From NCBI RefSeq assembly GCF_021869535.1, contig NW_026262734.1, positions 112,235,588 to 112,299,587 on the forward strand: a stretch of DNA of 64,000 nt. The letters are read 5' to 3'. Of this stretch, positions 35,568 to 47,213 are shown in pieces; position 1 is the stretch's first letter; every line of letters begins with the position of its first letter. This DNA comes from Mytilus californianus. Lineage: Eukaryota > Mollusca > Bivalvia > Mytilida > Mytilidae. A model generated the notes under the pieces. It did not search any database. It saw only the letters and a list, made by a program, of their open reading frames with translations, and was not told where the DNA came from. Both the position numbers and the translations under genes were made by a program.

Positions 35568-35589
35568 AATTTTTATATAGAAATAAGCA

Positions 35590-35830
35590 AAAGGAAACAA
35601 GTCTATGTACAGAACCTTCTGTAATGAGAAAAAGGAAACGATAGAGAACATTTATTTTATGATTGTAGTGTTACCTACAATTTTTGTTTGTCAATTTTAC
35701 AGAAAATCAAATCATATGATGATCAATTCAGCATCAGTTGGAAATATATTTTGTTAGGATATATGAATTACAGTTTGTTTATAAATGCTTTAGTCATTAT
35801 AGCTAAAGACCACATCTTTAGAAATATAGC
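35590..35830 (+). pseudogene. LINE C-terminal relic (zf-RVT-like), copy 2
   Basis: Duplicate of 5755-5900 and downstream; reads SMYRTFCNEKKETIE, then an indel, then NFCLSILQKIKSYDDQFSISWKYILLG. In copy 2 the codon after WK is TAT, so the frame continues where copy 1 has a stop. It is a nonfunctional remnant. Confidence 0.5.
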
Positions 35831-35889
35831 TCTTGGTGTATAAGGAGTAAAGTATGGCAAGCCATTTTACTATTTATTCTAACTTCAAG

Positions 35890-36965
35890 ATATATAAAAA
35901 AACAACTTTATAAGATATCTTATATAGTTTATGATATATCTTATATAGTTTATGAAATATCTTATTTACTATAAAAGATATCTTATTTAGTTTATAAGAT
36001 ATCTTATACAGTTAATAAGATAGCTGATACAGTTTATAAGATATTTTATATAGTTTATAAGATGTCTTATATAGTTTACAAGATATCTTATATAGTTTAT
36101 AAGATATTTCATATAATTTATAAGATATCTCATATAATTTTCTTTATTAGATATCTTATAAATTATATGAGATATCTTATAAACTATCTTATACAGTACA
36201 TAAGAGATCTTATAAAGTGTATGATATATCTTATAAAGTATATAGGATATCTTATAAAGTTGATATCTTATATCTTATATGAGATATCTTATGTATTATA
36301 CGGGATAACTTATATATTAAATAAGATATATTATGTATTATTTAAGATATCTTATATAGTTTATAAGATATCTCATATAGTTTATAAGATATCTCATATA
36401 GTTTATAAGATATCTTATATAGTTTATAAGGTATTTTATATAGTTTATAAGATAAATAAGATATCATATCTATCTTATATAGTTTATTAGTTATTTTATA
36501 TTATAGTTTATAAGATATCTTATATAGTTTATAAGATATCTTATATAATTAATATCTAATATAGTTTTCTTTATAAAATATCTTATAAATTATATGAAAT
36601 ATCTTATAAATTATATGAGATATCTTATAAAGTATATGAGATATCTTATAAACTAATAATATAAAATATCTTATATAAAAATATTTATAAGATATCTTCT
36701 AAGCTTTATAAGATATCTTATATACTTTAGAAGATATCATATAAACTTTATAAAAAATTGAAAACAACACGTTTAATAATTTCATGCGTCCGAAGCACTT
36801 TTCTGGATTTACCTTCATCAGGAACACTCAAAGCCTAACATTTGAAATCCGAGGGATGTATAAGTACCGAAACAGTTGAAGAGCTATATGACAAAAATAC
36901 ATAAAACAAATAGCCAAATTCATCTAAGGGCAAAGATATCTTATATATTATATGATATATCTTGA
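35890..36965. repeat. Palindromic TATAAGATATC array, copy 2
   Basis: Same unit and position as 6095-7140. It is interrupted by a family D insertion at 36765-36930, after which a last unit resumes. The 142-residue frame 36062-36490 is the array read through and is not a gene. Confidence 0.9.
36765..36930 (-). repeat. Family D insertion inside the array
   Basis: Reverse complement of 9415-9640 core (GCGTCCGAAGCACTTTTCTG; TTCATCAGGAACACTCAAAG). Copy 1 lacks it at the matching place. Confidence 0.75.
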
Positions 36966-37502
36966 AGTTAGAATAAATAGTAAACCGGCTTGCCATATTT
37001 AAGTTCAGCATTAAAAAAACAATTCCAATCAAAGAATTTTATTTTGCTCACAAAAATAATAGAGCAAAATGGTTATGAAAGATTCTGATCCCCACTTCAT
37101 AAAACATTTCGTGATTTACTATGATCATTTGTATTTTTTATTATACTTTTAATGTGTTTCAGCTTATGATTTTGCCATTTGATAAATACGGAAGTGTATT
37201 AGAACCATCCTTCTTTATTATTTTTTTTTCAAATGGTCAATTTTAATTTTTGGAATTTCCGACATTAAAGTTTGAAATTCCAAGATTGATGTTGATATTT
37301 CCAAGATTAAAGTTGATAATTCCAAGATTAAAGTCAACAATTCGAAGAAAAAAATGTATGGCCCTAATACACTTCCGTAGTACGAGATAAACATGATAAA
37401 GGACTTTCCGTTTTGAATTTTCCTTGAAGTACGGTATTTTTGTTATTTTACTTTTTATGTACGCAACATATAGCGAGCAGTTGATATTTGTATTTACCTT
37501 AT

Positions 37503-38225
37503 GTTAGCGGCAATAAGTGAATGTAGGCATTCAGCTTAAATCCTAGGCAATAAGCTAACGCCTAGGCAGTAAGTCTATTACCTAAATAATGTTAGGCATT
37601 ACTCTTAAATCTTAGGATTTAAACTTAAATCCTGAAAATTATGTCCAGGCATTAATGTTAATGCCTAGAATAATAATGAGAGTAAATAAAAAGAAATTTA
37701 TTCAAAGTTAAAATACATTTTGTACATAATAAAATAATAAGAACTGAAGTTTGATTGTCAATTAACTAAAATAAAATCATAAGTTAAATATTGATGTTAA
37801 AACTCATTGAATAAACCTATTAAAATATGTGTAAACTTGTTGGATAGTTGTTTCATTGGCAATCATACTACAGCTCCTTAATTTTATATTGATAGAAAAT
37901 TGTATTGATATTTATTTGTTACCAATTGATGTGAGCTATGGCACAGACTATTTCAAAGTTTTATTTTTTTTTATAAGATGATGTGACTAGCAAAATTGCA
38001 TATCTTCAGTTGTCTATTTTTGACCAGCTCAAACCGGCTCGACCATTGAAGAGCAATACCACAAGGAAATATGAGTAAGTTCGGTTTCGAATACGAAAAA
38101 TACTAAAAGATGAAGAATTTTTAAATCAGGTTATATTAATGTTTGGAATATAATTTTTAAAATATCATACACCAAGAATATTTCACCGAATTACCATGTT
38201 TTTGGAAGATAAAAAAAAAAGATGA
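37503..38225. repeat. Copy-2-specific insertion with TAGGCATTAA repeats
   Basis: Interrupts the segment homologous to 7650-7700. 37505-37680 contains imperfect direct and inverted repeats of CCTAGGCAATAAG/TTAATGCCTAG type, and 37843-37890 matches the family A tail. The rest is AT-rich without a gene. Confidence 0.55.
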
Positions 38226-38985
38226 CTCTGTGTTAGTAGTGAGTGAAAGTATATGTAGCTTTATTTCTCTCCAGTATTTTCCTGTTTTCTTCTTATAAAC
38301 TTTAGAATATAAGAAAATGGATAGTCTTGTACAAATTATTCTCTGTTTTTTACCACAAAAACAATAGTAAGGTGGTGTTTGTAGGGGTATTGTAAAATCC
38401 TGACTGTAAAAAAAAGTTTATATAAAACTAAACAAAATTACACATAATTGCAAACCATATTCTAAAATTTATTTTCACTATAAAATCTGAAATTTTTTTA
38501 TCGCACAAATTCAATATTGGACTTCATCTTTTACGATAAAGCTCTTATTTCTCAAAACAAAATCAAACAGCGTTTATGTACACTCAAAATTGGCACTTAT
38601 ACACACTTAATAGGAGATATTAGAAAAGTTGACTCATATAAAACCTAACTTTAGCAGTCAAATTCCAAGAAAGAGTTCCAGCTTTAAGTAATATAGATTA
38701 AATTTGTTAATATCGGTGAATGCGTGTTTCAATAAATCATTAGATGTAAACGTTTTGATTTCCTTTGAAAAAACACATGTTTCCGGGACTCTTGTCGTAA
38801 AATTTAGAATAAAAGCGTCCTCCGGCAACAAACGTAGAATTATGGGTGTCCAGCTAGGTTTTTAAAGTCTTTGAAAATCCAAAACACTGTTATCAATTTG
38901 TATACTCCCTGTGGTTATTCATAAATCAAAGCTGATAAGAACCATGTTTGACATTAATTTCAGACGAATAGCTGGGATAGTCAAT

Positions 38986-39494
38986 GTTCATAAAACACTC
39001 GGTAGGGCATGTTCATAAAACACTCGGTAGGACATGTTCATAAAACACTCGCTATGACATGTTCATAAAACACTCGCTAGGACATGTTCATAAAGTACTC
39101 GGTAGGACAGGTTCATAAAACACTCGGTAGGACATGTCCATAAAACACTCGATAGGACATGTCCATAAAACACTCGGTAGGACATGTTCGTAAAATACTC
39201 GGTAGGACATGTTCATAAAACCCTTGGGTAGGACATGTTCATAAAACACTCGGTAGGACATGTTCATAAAACCCTTGGGTATGACATGTTCATAAAACAC
39301 TCGGTAGGACATGTTCATAAAACACTCGGTAGGACATGTTCATAAAACACTCGGTAGGACATGTTCATAAAACACTCGGTAGGACATGTTCATAAAACCC
39401 TTGGGTAGGACATGTTCATAAAACACTCGGTAGGACATGTTCATAAAACCCTTGGGTATGACATGTTCATAAAACACTCGGTATGGCATGTTCC
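38986..39494. repeat. 25-bp satellite, copy 2
   Basis: About 20 units of the same 25-mer as 8559-8981. A variant AAACCCTTGGGT recurs four times at irregular spacing within it, suggesting internal block duplications. The 76-residue minus-strand frame is periodicity. Confidence 0.95.
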
Positions 39495-39930
39495 GAATTT
39501 TGGCATGGTAGTATTTCTTATTGTTTTAAAAAATATAAGTAATGGACCCATCTTGAAATTTCCAAATGGCGGATTTTTTTCAAGATGGCCGCCATAAAAT
39601 ATCAAAATCAATATATACTACTTATATGAGGTGAAATTTACGGTCAAATTTGTCTTGGTAGTAGTGCTGGGTGTTTCGAAAAATATTTGTTATGAACCCA
39701 CCTTGAAAATTCAAGTTAGCGGTTTTTTCTAAGAAGGCCGCCACAAAATATCAAAATCAACAAATATCCCTTATATTAGTTTAAATTTGTCATGTTATAA
39801 GTGCTGGGTGCTTCGAACAATATAAGCTATGGACCCAACTTAAAATTTCATTATGGCGGCCTTTTCCAAGATGGCCGCCATATGATATTAAAATCAACAA
39901 AAATTTACTTTTAGAAGGTTACAAAGTGTT
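39495..39930. repeat. Three ~140-bp tandem units with GGCCGCCAT
   Basis: Units begin around 39520, 39660 and 39800, each with a CTGGGTGYTTCGAA- or GGACCCA-like start, AAGATGGCCGCCATA and ATCAAAATCAACA. Related wording occurs at 43500-43580 and 44940-45010. No frame. Confidence 0.6.
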
Positions 39931-42284
39931 TTGTTTTGACGTACCTTCAGTAAAACTAAATGCACTATAATACCAAGTGTAAGTCACATTTATATACTAA
40001 AGCCAAACATCAAAAGATTTGTGAGGAAGTATAGAAAATGGTAACTACGGTACCTTTCTAGCAGAACACTAGTCTTCAACGAGGGATCACGAATAGACAC
40101 TTGTGTTATTCTAATATACCGGTATAAGCTAGAATTAACTTCAATATATACTTCTCGATTCGAACAGCTTTCTATGTGATCAACCGGAAGAGGATAAATA
40201 TTAAGTAAGTATCTAAAATCTAAGGCTTGCCAGGCCATTGATAAGGCATGTGCTTGCTTCTTCTGTTTAGTGATTATTTTGGTGTAGTTATTAAACAAGC
40301 AACCTCAACAATCTGTTTGTATGACAACGATACTTGAAAAAGCTGAACATGCAGGTATTTCAAAAGGACATGATGTAGGCAAAATTCTTTTAAATAGGCA
40401 TTAAAATGTTAGTTGATAATCGTTTGGCCAAATATTCAGATGCAGTCGAGTTCTTCCATTGAGGCAAAAACGGCGCATTCCATTTTAAAGTTATTTCTGT
40501 TCTATTTCTCTATTCTTCTTTAACATTAAATTCAACTGAACTAAAACCATCTCATAATGTATATAGGCTTTCTACTGGATGCTAGGAACAAGAAAGGAGG
40601 CTAAATTGTAAAATGTACAGTTTACATTTGTCATTTATGAATGGTCCAGTTGTCTCTTTATCTACAGTACTACGAGACGATTCCATTTATGGAACATTCA
40701 ACATTGAATATATGGTTCCTCCCGCGAAACCTGGTGGTTTTACAAAAGCAGCCATGAACAAAATTGACAACAACAAGAGTTTGATTACGGCTAAAGAATC
40801 GTTGCATAGTAGGACAAGTTCAATATTTTAGCATTTCCATAGTTCAGCTTTGCAAACATCGTCATAAGCTTTTTGCTTTGAAATATATGCATTTCCCTTA
40901 TAATCTCTGGTACTTTAACCAATATATTATGCACAAGAACAACTGTTCGTATTATTGCTATAACGTAGTATATATTTTACTATAGAATAAGATATAGCCT
41001 TAATACTAACCAAACATATCAATGCGTTTCATACTTACATCTAATATCAACCGTCTTATGTACATGCACTCTGTCAATTGCCTAACCAGAAATACATGTA
41101 AGCCAACCTGGAATAATTTATCAATAGTGCAACTTTATCCTCACATGGTATAAATAATTTATCAAAATGATAACACAGATGGCTTGAAGCAGATGATAAT
41201 GAAAACATTAAATATGTCTGGACAGCATTCCACGCATGTATAGCCAAGACAAATGTTCATCCGCCTTTATATATCAGTCCGCATGTTTCAGGAAGAGATC
41301 AAATATGTCACAGTGATTCGACATTCCATGAATACAATCCAGCAATGTTTTAATTTTTTCCGAGACATGTATAAGTTATCACTTGTGATCAATCGTTTTT
41401 TTTGCTTTTGCAAAATCGGAACAGTGGAACTGGGCAAACATATTTCTAGCAGAACAAAGAATAGTTTTGTTTTAGGTCTTCATATAGAAATGGCATCGTT
41501 GAGAACTTTATGTGATTGATTAGAAAACAGTGGTTGAGCAAGTGTTCAATCAAGGAAACAAAGTTCTTAATGAATAGCAGAGTCTTTATAGAGGCTCTCG
41601 TGCATCATGAACAAGACATGTCCATGAGGTTACAGTAGGTGTACTTCTCATTCTTATGCAAAGATCCTGACATAGTTTTTACTGAGGAACGAGACCCTGG
41701 TGAGAATTATGTATCATTCAAAGAATGGAGTAATGAGAGTTAAATTTTTAAGTCCCCTTTGCCACCACTGATCTGCAACATTAAAGATTGAACTGGACAT
41801 GTTGATGTGAGATCATTAAGAGAATGTTCCTTCTAAGTGTACAAAGATTAGTATACTGCTTATTCATTGGTTCTTTGCATTTTTCATTCAAAATTATGGC
41901 TTCCAGTACTCCTACGCTACATTATACCATTTAACTATACAGTTTAAGTGTTGCAAATGTAATTTGAAAATGGAAAATGTAGATCAAGTCCAAGAGTAGA
42001 ATAACACACTTGTAAAAGGAGAAGGTGGGGCAATCAGATTGACTATCAATATCACACGAATACAGCTTTTAATAGTGTTTAGTCTAGAAATGGCCATAGT
42101 AATTAACAAAATTTAACCCACCTTTTAAGTAATATAACGTGATCAGGTAATCCACATGATGTTCTACACCAGAAATGGTTTAAAAGCAAAAACACAACAT
42201 TCTCAAAGCATGTGGAAGCTTTAGGGGAGGATGTGTTTCTGCCTTTTATCAAGAGTGCTACTTCGAGTGAATGCGGATGGCATA
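39931..42284. other. Unexplained sequence, no recognised gene
   Basis: Base composition is a little less AT-rich than the surroundings, and several frames of 70-100 codons occur (39990-40298 minus; 40613-40831 and 41253-41519 plus). None has a motif I recognise, and short frames succeed one another on the plus strand as expected for a decayed coding sequence. It could be an old transposon or host pseudogene; I cannot decide. Confidence 0.35.
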
Positions 42285-43627
42285 TACCTTATTGGACATT
42301 TATCACAGAGGTATCATCATTTTGTAATGTGGTTATAAAATGTGGATGACAGATATAAAACAGATGTCACGGTAGATGAAAATGCCGAGGACAATGATGT
42401 TATGTACGGTCATGTTTAAAATGTGGCGAGGAGTGGGACAAACACTAAATGGGCTGTCCTTAAGAAACATTAGAAAACTGCTTGGAAAATATGTTGATGT
42501 TTAGATGATTAAACTATAGAGACTAGTACACATTTTTGTTTAGGTGCCATCTGAAGCCCGCCTCCGGGTGCGGGATTTAATCGCTGTGTTGAAGACCAAT
42601 TGGTGTCCTTTGGCTGTTTTCTGCTCTTTGGTCGGGTTGTTGTCTCTTTGACACATTCCCCATTTCTATTCTCAATTTTATTAGACACTCAAAAACCATT
42701 AGTAAAACAAAACCAGATAAGAACATGGATAAAAAAAGCTAACACAAATCACTACACAAAAATCTAAAAATTGAGCAAAACCAACCCCACTGAAATCCGG
42801 GGATGATCTCAGGTGCTTAAGAAGGGTACGCAGTTTTTGTTCAACAAGTGACGCCTACCTAGGTGGTCTTGTTTAAAAAGATTGGTGAGTCATATCCAGT
42901 AATTAGGCATATATCATATAATAGTGGGTTTATAAATGTCTCTTTTCTAACCCTTAGAATCACAAAATTTAACGCAGGTGTTTGGAAGGGTGTTTATTTT
43001 CTGGCCAACTGGTAGCAATCGAGATGTTACTCATTTCAAATAGAATTCGGTGATTAGTAGTATTTATTTATCATCTTGATATTACCACAATCGAGGGAAA
43101 AAAGGATTGTGACAATGAGAAATGGAACATATCCATTATCATTTGTGACTCAGATGGTACTATAATCGGTCAAACATATTCTGATGGCGTCCTGAAAACG
43201 TTTGAATGTTTCCATTTATGAGATCTTTGATTAAATTGTCATGCAAGCAGCATCAAAGAATCATGGGAACGCAATCCTTATAATATTGTATGAACTGCAA
43301 AATGCAATTCGATAGAAGAAATAAATATCTCAGTTTTGTTCATTTTCACTTTTAGGCGGCCATTTTGAAATTTTCCGCCATTTTGAAAAAAAAATGAAAA
43401 GTCAAATATAACGTCATGACTACTAGAAACGTTGCATTACATTTTATATGTTTTAAAAAGATTTGGTTTATATATTATTTGCTTTAAGTTATACATGGTT
43501 GTGAAATTTGCACTGATTGGCAGACATCTTGAAAATGGCCGCCATATTAGTTTTTTCAGAGTGGATCCATAGCTTAAATTGACTACCAAATATATATTTA
43601 TAATTGTGCAGAGTTTCAAGCTTTAAT
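42285..43627. repeat. Tandem ~1.4-kb duplication, first unit
   Basis: Aligns with 43955-45060 through blocks such as GAGGACAATGATGTTATGTA (42390 and 44041), GACAAACACTAAATGGGC, and AACGTCATGACT (43412 and 44841). It contains an extra family C copy (42520-42680). No intact frame. Confidence 0.75.
42520..42680 (+). repeat. Family C copy
   Basis: Lies within the first unit of the local duplication and is absent from the second (44150-44180), so it inserted after that duplication. Confidence 0.7.
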
Positions 43628-43632
43628 CATCA

Positions 43633-43902
43633 ATAGATATAAGAAGATGTGGTATGAGTGCCAATGAGACAACTCTCCATTCAAGTCAAAATTTATAAAA
43701 GTAAACCATTATAGGTCACAGTACGGTCTTCAACACGGAGCCTTGGCTCACACCGAACAGTAAGCTATAAAGGGCCCCAAAAAATTACTAGTGTAAAACC
43801 ATTCAAACGGGAAAACCAACGGTCTAATCTATATAAAAAAACGAGAAACGAGAAACACTTATGAACCACATCAACAAACGACAACTACTGAACATCAGAT
43901 TC
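43633..43902 (-). repeat. Family A insertion with target duplication
   Basis: 270 bp, 5'-truncated relative to 18698-19070. It is flanked by CATCA at 43628-43632 and 43903-43907. The second unit of the local duplication has a single CATCA at 45056-45060, which is the empty site. Confidence 0.85.
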
Positions 43903-43954
43903 CATCAAACCCACAATTCTTCTGAAAATATGCACAAATCAGCTGGACTAATTG

Positions 43955-45060
43955 GACATTTATCACAAAGGTATCAGCAATGAGGTAATAAAATGCAGTT
44001 GACAGATATAAAACAGATGTCACAGTAGATGAAAATGACCGAGGACAATGATGTTATGTACGGTCCTGTTTAAAATATGGTAGGGAGTTGGACAAACACT
44101 AAATGGGCAGTATTTAAGAAATATTTTGAAAGATATGTTGATGTTGGAATGATAAAAAGATGGAGAAGATACTTAGGCACTCAAAAATCATTGATAAAAC
44201 ACAACCAGATAAGAACATGAAGAACATGGATGAAAAATGCAAAACAGACTAACAAAAATCACTGCACAAAACAGACTAACAAAAATCACTGTTCAAAATT
44301 ACAAAAATAGCAACAACAAGCCCAATAAAAACCGGGGATGGTCTCAGGTAAACAAGAAGGGTCAGCAGTTCCTGTTCAACTAGTGACACCTACCTAAGTT
44401 CTCTTGTTTAAATAGATTGATGATCGAGTCATATCCAGTTATTAGATATATATTATTTAATAGTGTATTTATAAATGTCTCTTTCTGACCTTTAGAATCA
44501 CAAAAATTTAAAACATGTAAAAACCATTGCTACATGTAAATTATCTAAACCTTGACCGAATGAAACGTGTGCAATGAAATAAGGTTTTCCATGCCTGTAC
44601 GGTGGACAAATAAGACTTTCACCGGTTGACAACACAGACATTAAAAAGTAAAGTGGGTCTCATTGGGGTGTGAGCGTGATCCGGGATTGACCGATTTTTT
44701 GTAAGCGTGACACGTTAAAGTCAAATTATTTTTGCGTGAAAACGGGAAACGAAGTTGAGCGGAAGACGTGAAATTACAAGAGCTATCATTACAATAATAA
44801 GCGGGATATGGGATTCTGGCGAAACAATAAGCGCTTAATGTAACGTCATGACTTACTAGAAACGTTCGATACATTTTATGTTTTTTTTTAAACATTTGGT
44901 TGGACTATTATTTGCTTTAATTTGTACATGTTGTGAAATTGGACTGATGGCAGACATCTTGAAAGTGGCCACCATATTGGATATCAGAGTGGGTCCATAG
45001 CTGAAATTGACTACCAAATATATATCTACAGTTGTGTCTAGTTTCATGCTTTTATCATCA
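43955..45060. repeat. Tandem duplication, second unit
   Basis: Homologous to 42285-43627 without the family C and family A insertions. A frame at 44641-44895 (minus) has no counterpart in the first unit and is not credited. Confidence 0.7.
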
Positions 45061-45244
45061 AACCCACAATTCTTCTAAAAATATGCACGAATCAACTGGA
45101 CTATTACGAACTGAAGAGGAGTCTTTTAAAATATTTTGATCCGATTCTTTTCACCACAAATATATATGCGATTTATATCATGCTCGGTCGCTTCCAGTTA
45201 AAACAAATGCTATGTTTACCCTGTCGATGGTCTAAAAAGTTTAG

Positions 45245-45435
45245 ACAGTTCATAGCCTTCTTTAATGCACCTTATTAACAACTACTTGCTACTTTTAAAT
45301 CAAACAGCATCATTATCAAAATGTGTGTGTTAAATACAGTTAATACCGATTTTTCGTTTCGAAATTGTAAGGAAATTACTCTCCTTGCTTTTATCTACGT
45401 TGTTACCTTATTTCAATAAAATGAGTTGCCTCGTG
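45245..45435. repeat. Right edge of segmental duplication, copy 2
   Basis: Aligns with 9185-9375, giving the outermost match seen between the two gene copies. Confidence 0.7.
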
Positions 45436-47125
45436 TACAGTGAACGAAGAAGCAGATATAAACTTCCTATTTCTACAGTGAACGCAAGTCTCTTTACATA
45501 GCATTCTTTATACTTGATAACAAAATATATAAACTTTTATATAAAATATGGTAAGGAAATATATATTAAGACAATTTCTATAATTACACGTCAAATGATT
45601 TCCGTTTCAACAACAAAAAAATACACTGAATGATTGCTGTTTGTTTAATGTCCAGTGGCAAATAGTTCATGCATATTCCAGACGAAAAGATATTTAAAAA
45701 AAATCAATTTGTAGGTTCTGTTATTTGCATGGGTCATCCGGGATGAAGGTTGAACAATTTTGACTGCCACTGGACAAAAGTGAGTACTGCGTTGGACAGA
45801 GCTCAAAATCCACATGATGTTAGAAGCATCTAACTCTATACCTTAACTTCAACATAGTAAGTAATTAATAAGATACTCACACCAAAGATGTGTATTTACC
45901 ACAACACACATAATAGCCTAACACTTTTATATCATTTTGTATATATGTATATATTGATAAAATCTATAGTCTTATACAATAAACCATAAAAAATTTCACG
46001 TTGTCTAACAATGTCTAAAGTTAATATTATATTTATTGTCTAAATTTTCATTTAACCTTGGCGTTTCGTCACATTGAATCATCAGTGCATGGTTTATGTG
46101 TATGTGTTCACTAAAGAACAACACAAAGTGTTTTGAGATTCCAACGAGCAAAACACCATAATATTCTAACTCATTTTTCGTAAAAAAACAGTGATCGAGA
46201 GGAACCACCTTGACGAGACTGTAGTGCGCGCACCGAACGTTGAGTTGAGAGCTTCAAAACTGCTCTCGCTCCCCGTCAATAAATCGACAGCGCTCTCTCT
46301 ACCGATGTATGAAAGCTAGTATTGGTATCCACAACGTATTCATACAGATACAATACAGAAACAACCGTGATGTTTATGTTCGTTTCGGCAATAAAGTTTA
46401 TCGACAGTTTGTAGGTTTTTTTATGGACATTTACAGCACCCCTTTACAATATTGCTGATGATATATGCAAGCTGTCATCAATATTAATTCTTTGAAAGAA
46501 ATTTTTAAGATAACAGGCAAACCTCCAAATGTTATCTTGACTCATTTATTTCTTCATCAATCAATATAATAAAAAAAAAAAAATGAAATCTCTTTATTGC
46601 TGTCAATGCATATTTTTTTTAATATATTTGTTCTAATAATATTTTTTTTAAGTTTTCTTGTCGCTAAATAGTCTTCTTGTCGCTAAATTTATTCTTCTTG
46701 TCGCTTCTTGTCGCTTCTTGACGCTTCTTGTCGCTTCTTGACGCTTCTTGTCGCTAATTAGTGAGATCCCAATCTAACCATAAACTCCAAGGTTCCTGCT
46801 TTTCTGAGCAGAACAAAACACGAGACATTCTCGTCTCTAATATAAACAATAGTTAACTCATTTCTTCTTACAGGTTACTTTAATCAACTGTTTATCTGTT
46901 TACCATGTTTAAACTGGTCCGCCATTCCATCGTAGTGCAGGAGGCTCAGTGCAGCGATAAATAAACACAACAGGGGTCCAGTTTATTTACGGGTAACGTC
47001 TGTAAACCAAGAACAATGATAAAACATTGTCGACAGTCCCTCAATTCTGTACACTTTTCTTATCTTCATACTAAAGAGCTCCAAAAGTAGGCGTGCATAG
47101 TTGCACTGGGCGTGTCTAAAAACCG
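45436..47125. other. Noncoding sequence with a short minisatellite
   Basis: No gene recognised. 46654-46758 holds about eight short units of CTTCTTGTCGCT or CTTCTTGACGCT. 46210-46310 is locally richer in CG and in CGCTCTCTC-like pyrimidine tracts. A 67-residue frame at 46005-46208 (minus) has no known domain. Confidence 0.5.
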
Positions 47126-47213
47126 ACCCTCGGTGGTTAACGTCTCTCGCTGGTTAACTTTAAGTGCCAATAATATAGTACTCCTATATACCGTATATCA
47201 ACAGTATTTGTCT

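Noticed and set aside
36062..36490. 142-residue Ile/Tyr/Lys-rich frame
   Set aside because: Lies wholly within the palindromic TATAAGATATC array; similar frames occur on both strands and in copy 1.
39088..39318. 76-residue frame with repeating MNMSYRVFYEHV
   Set aside because: The 25-residue period equals three turns of the 25-bp satellite; not a repeat protein.
46205..46320. CG-rich stretch as promoter of an unseen gene
   Set aside because: No first exon, TATA box or open frame could be tied to it.
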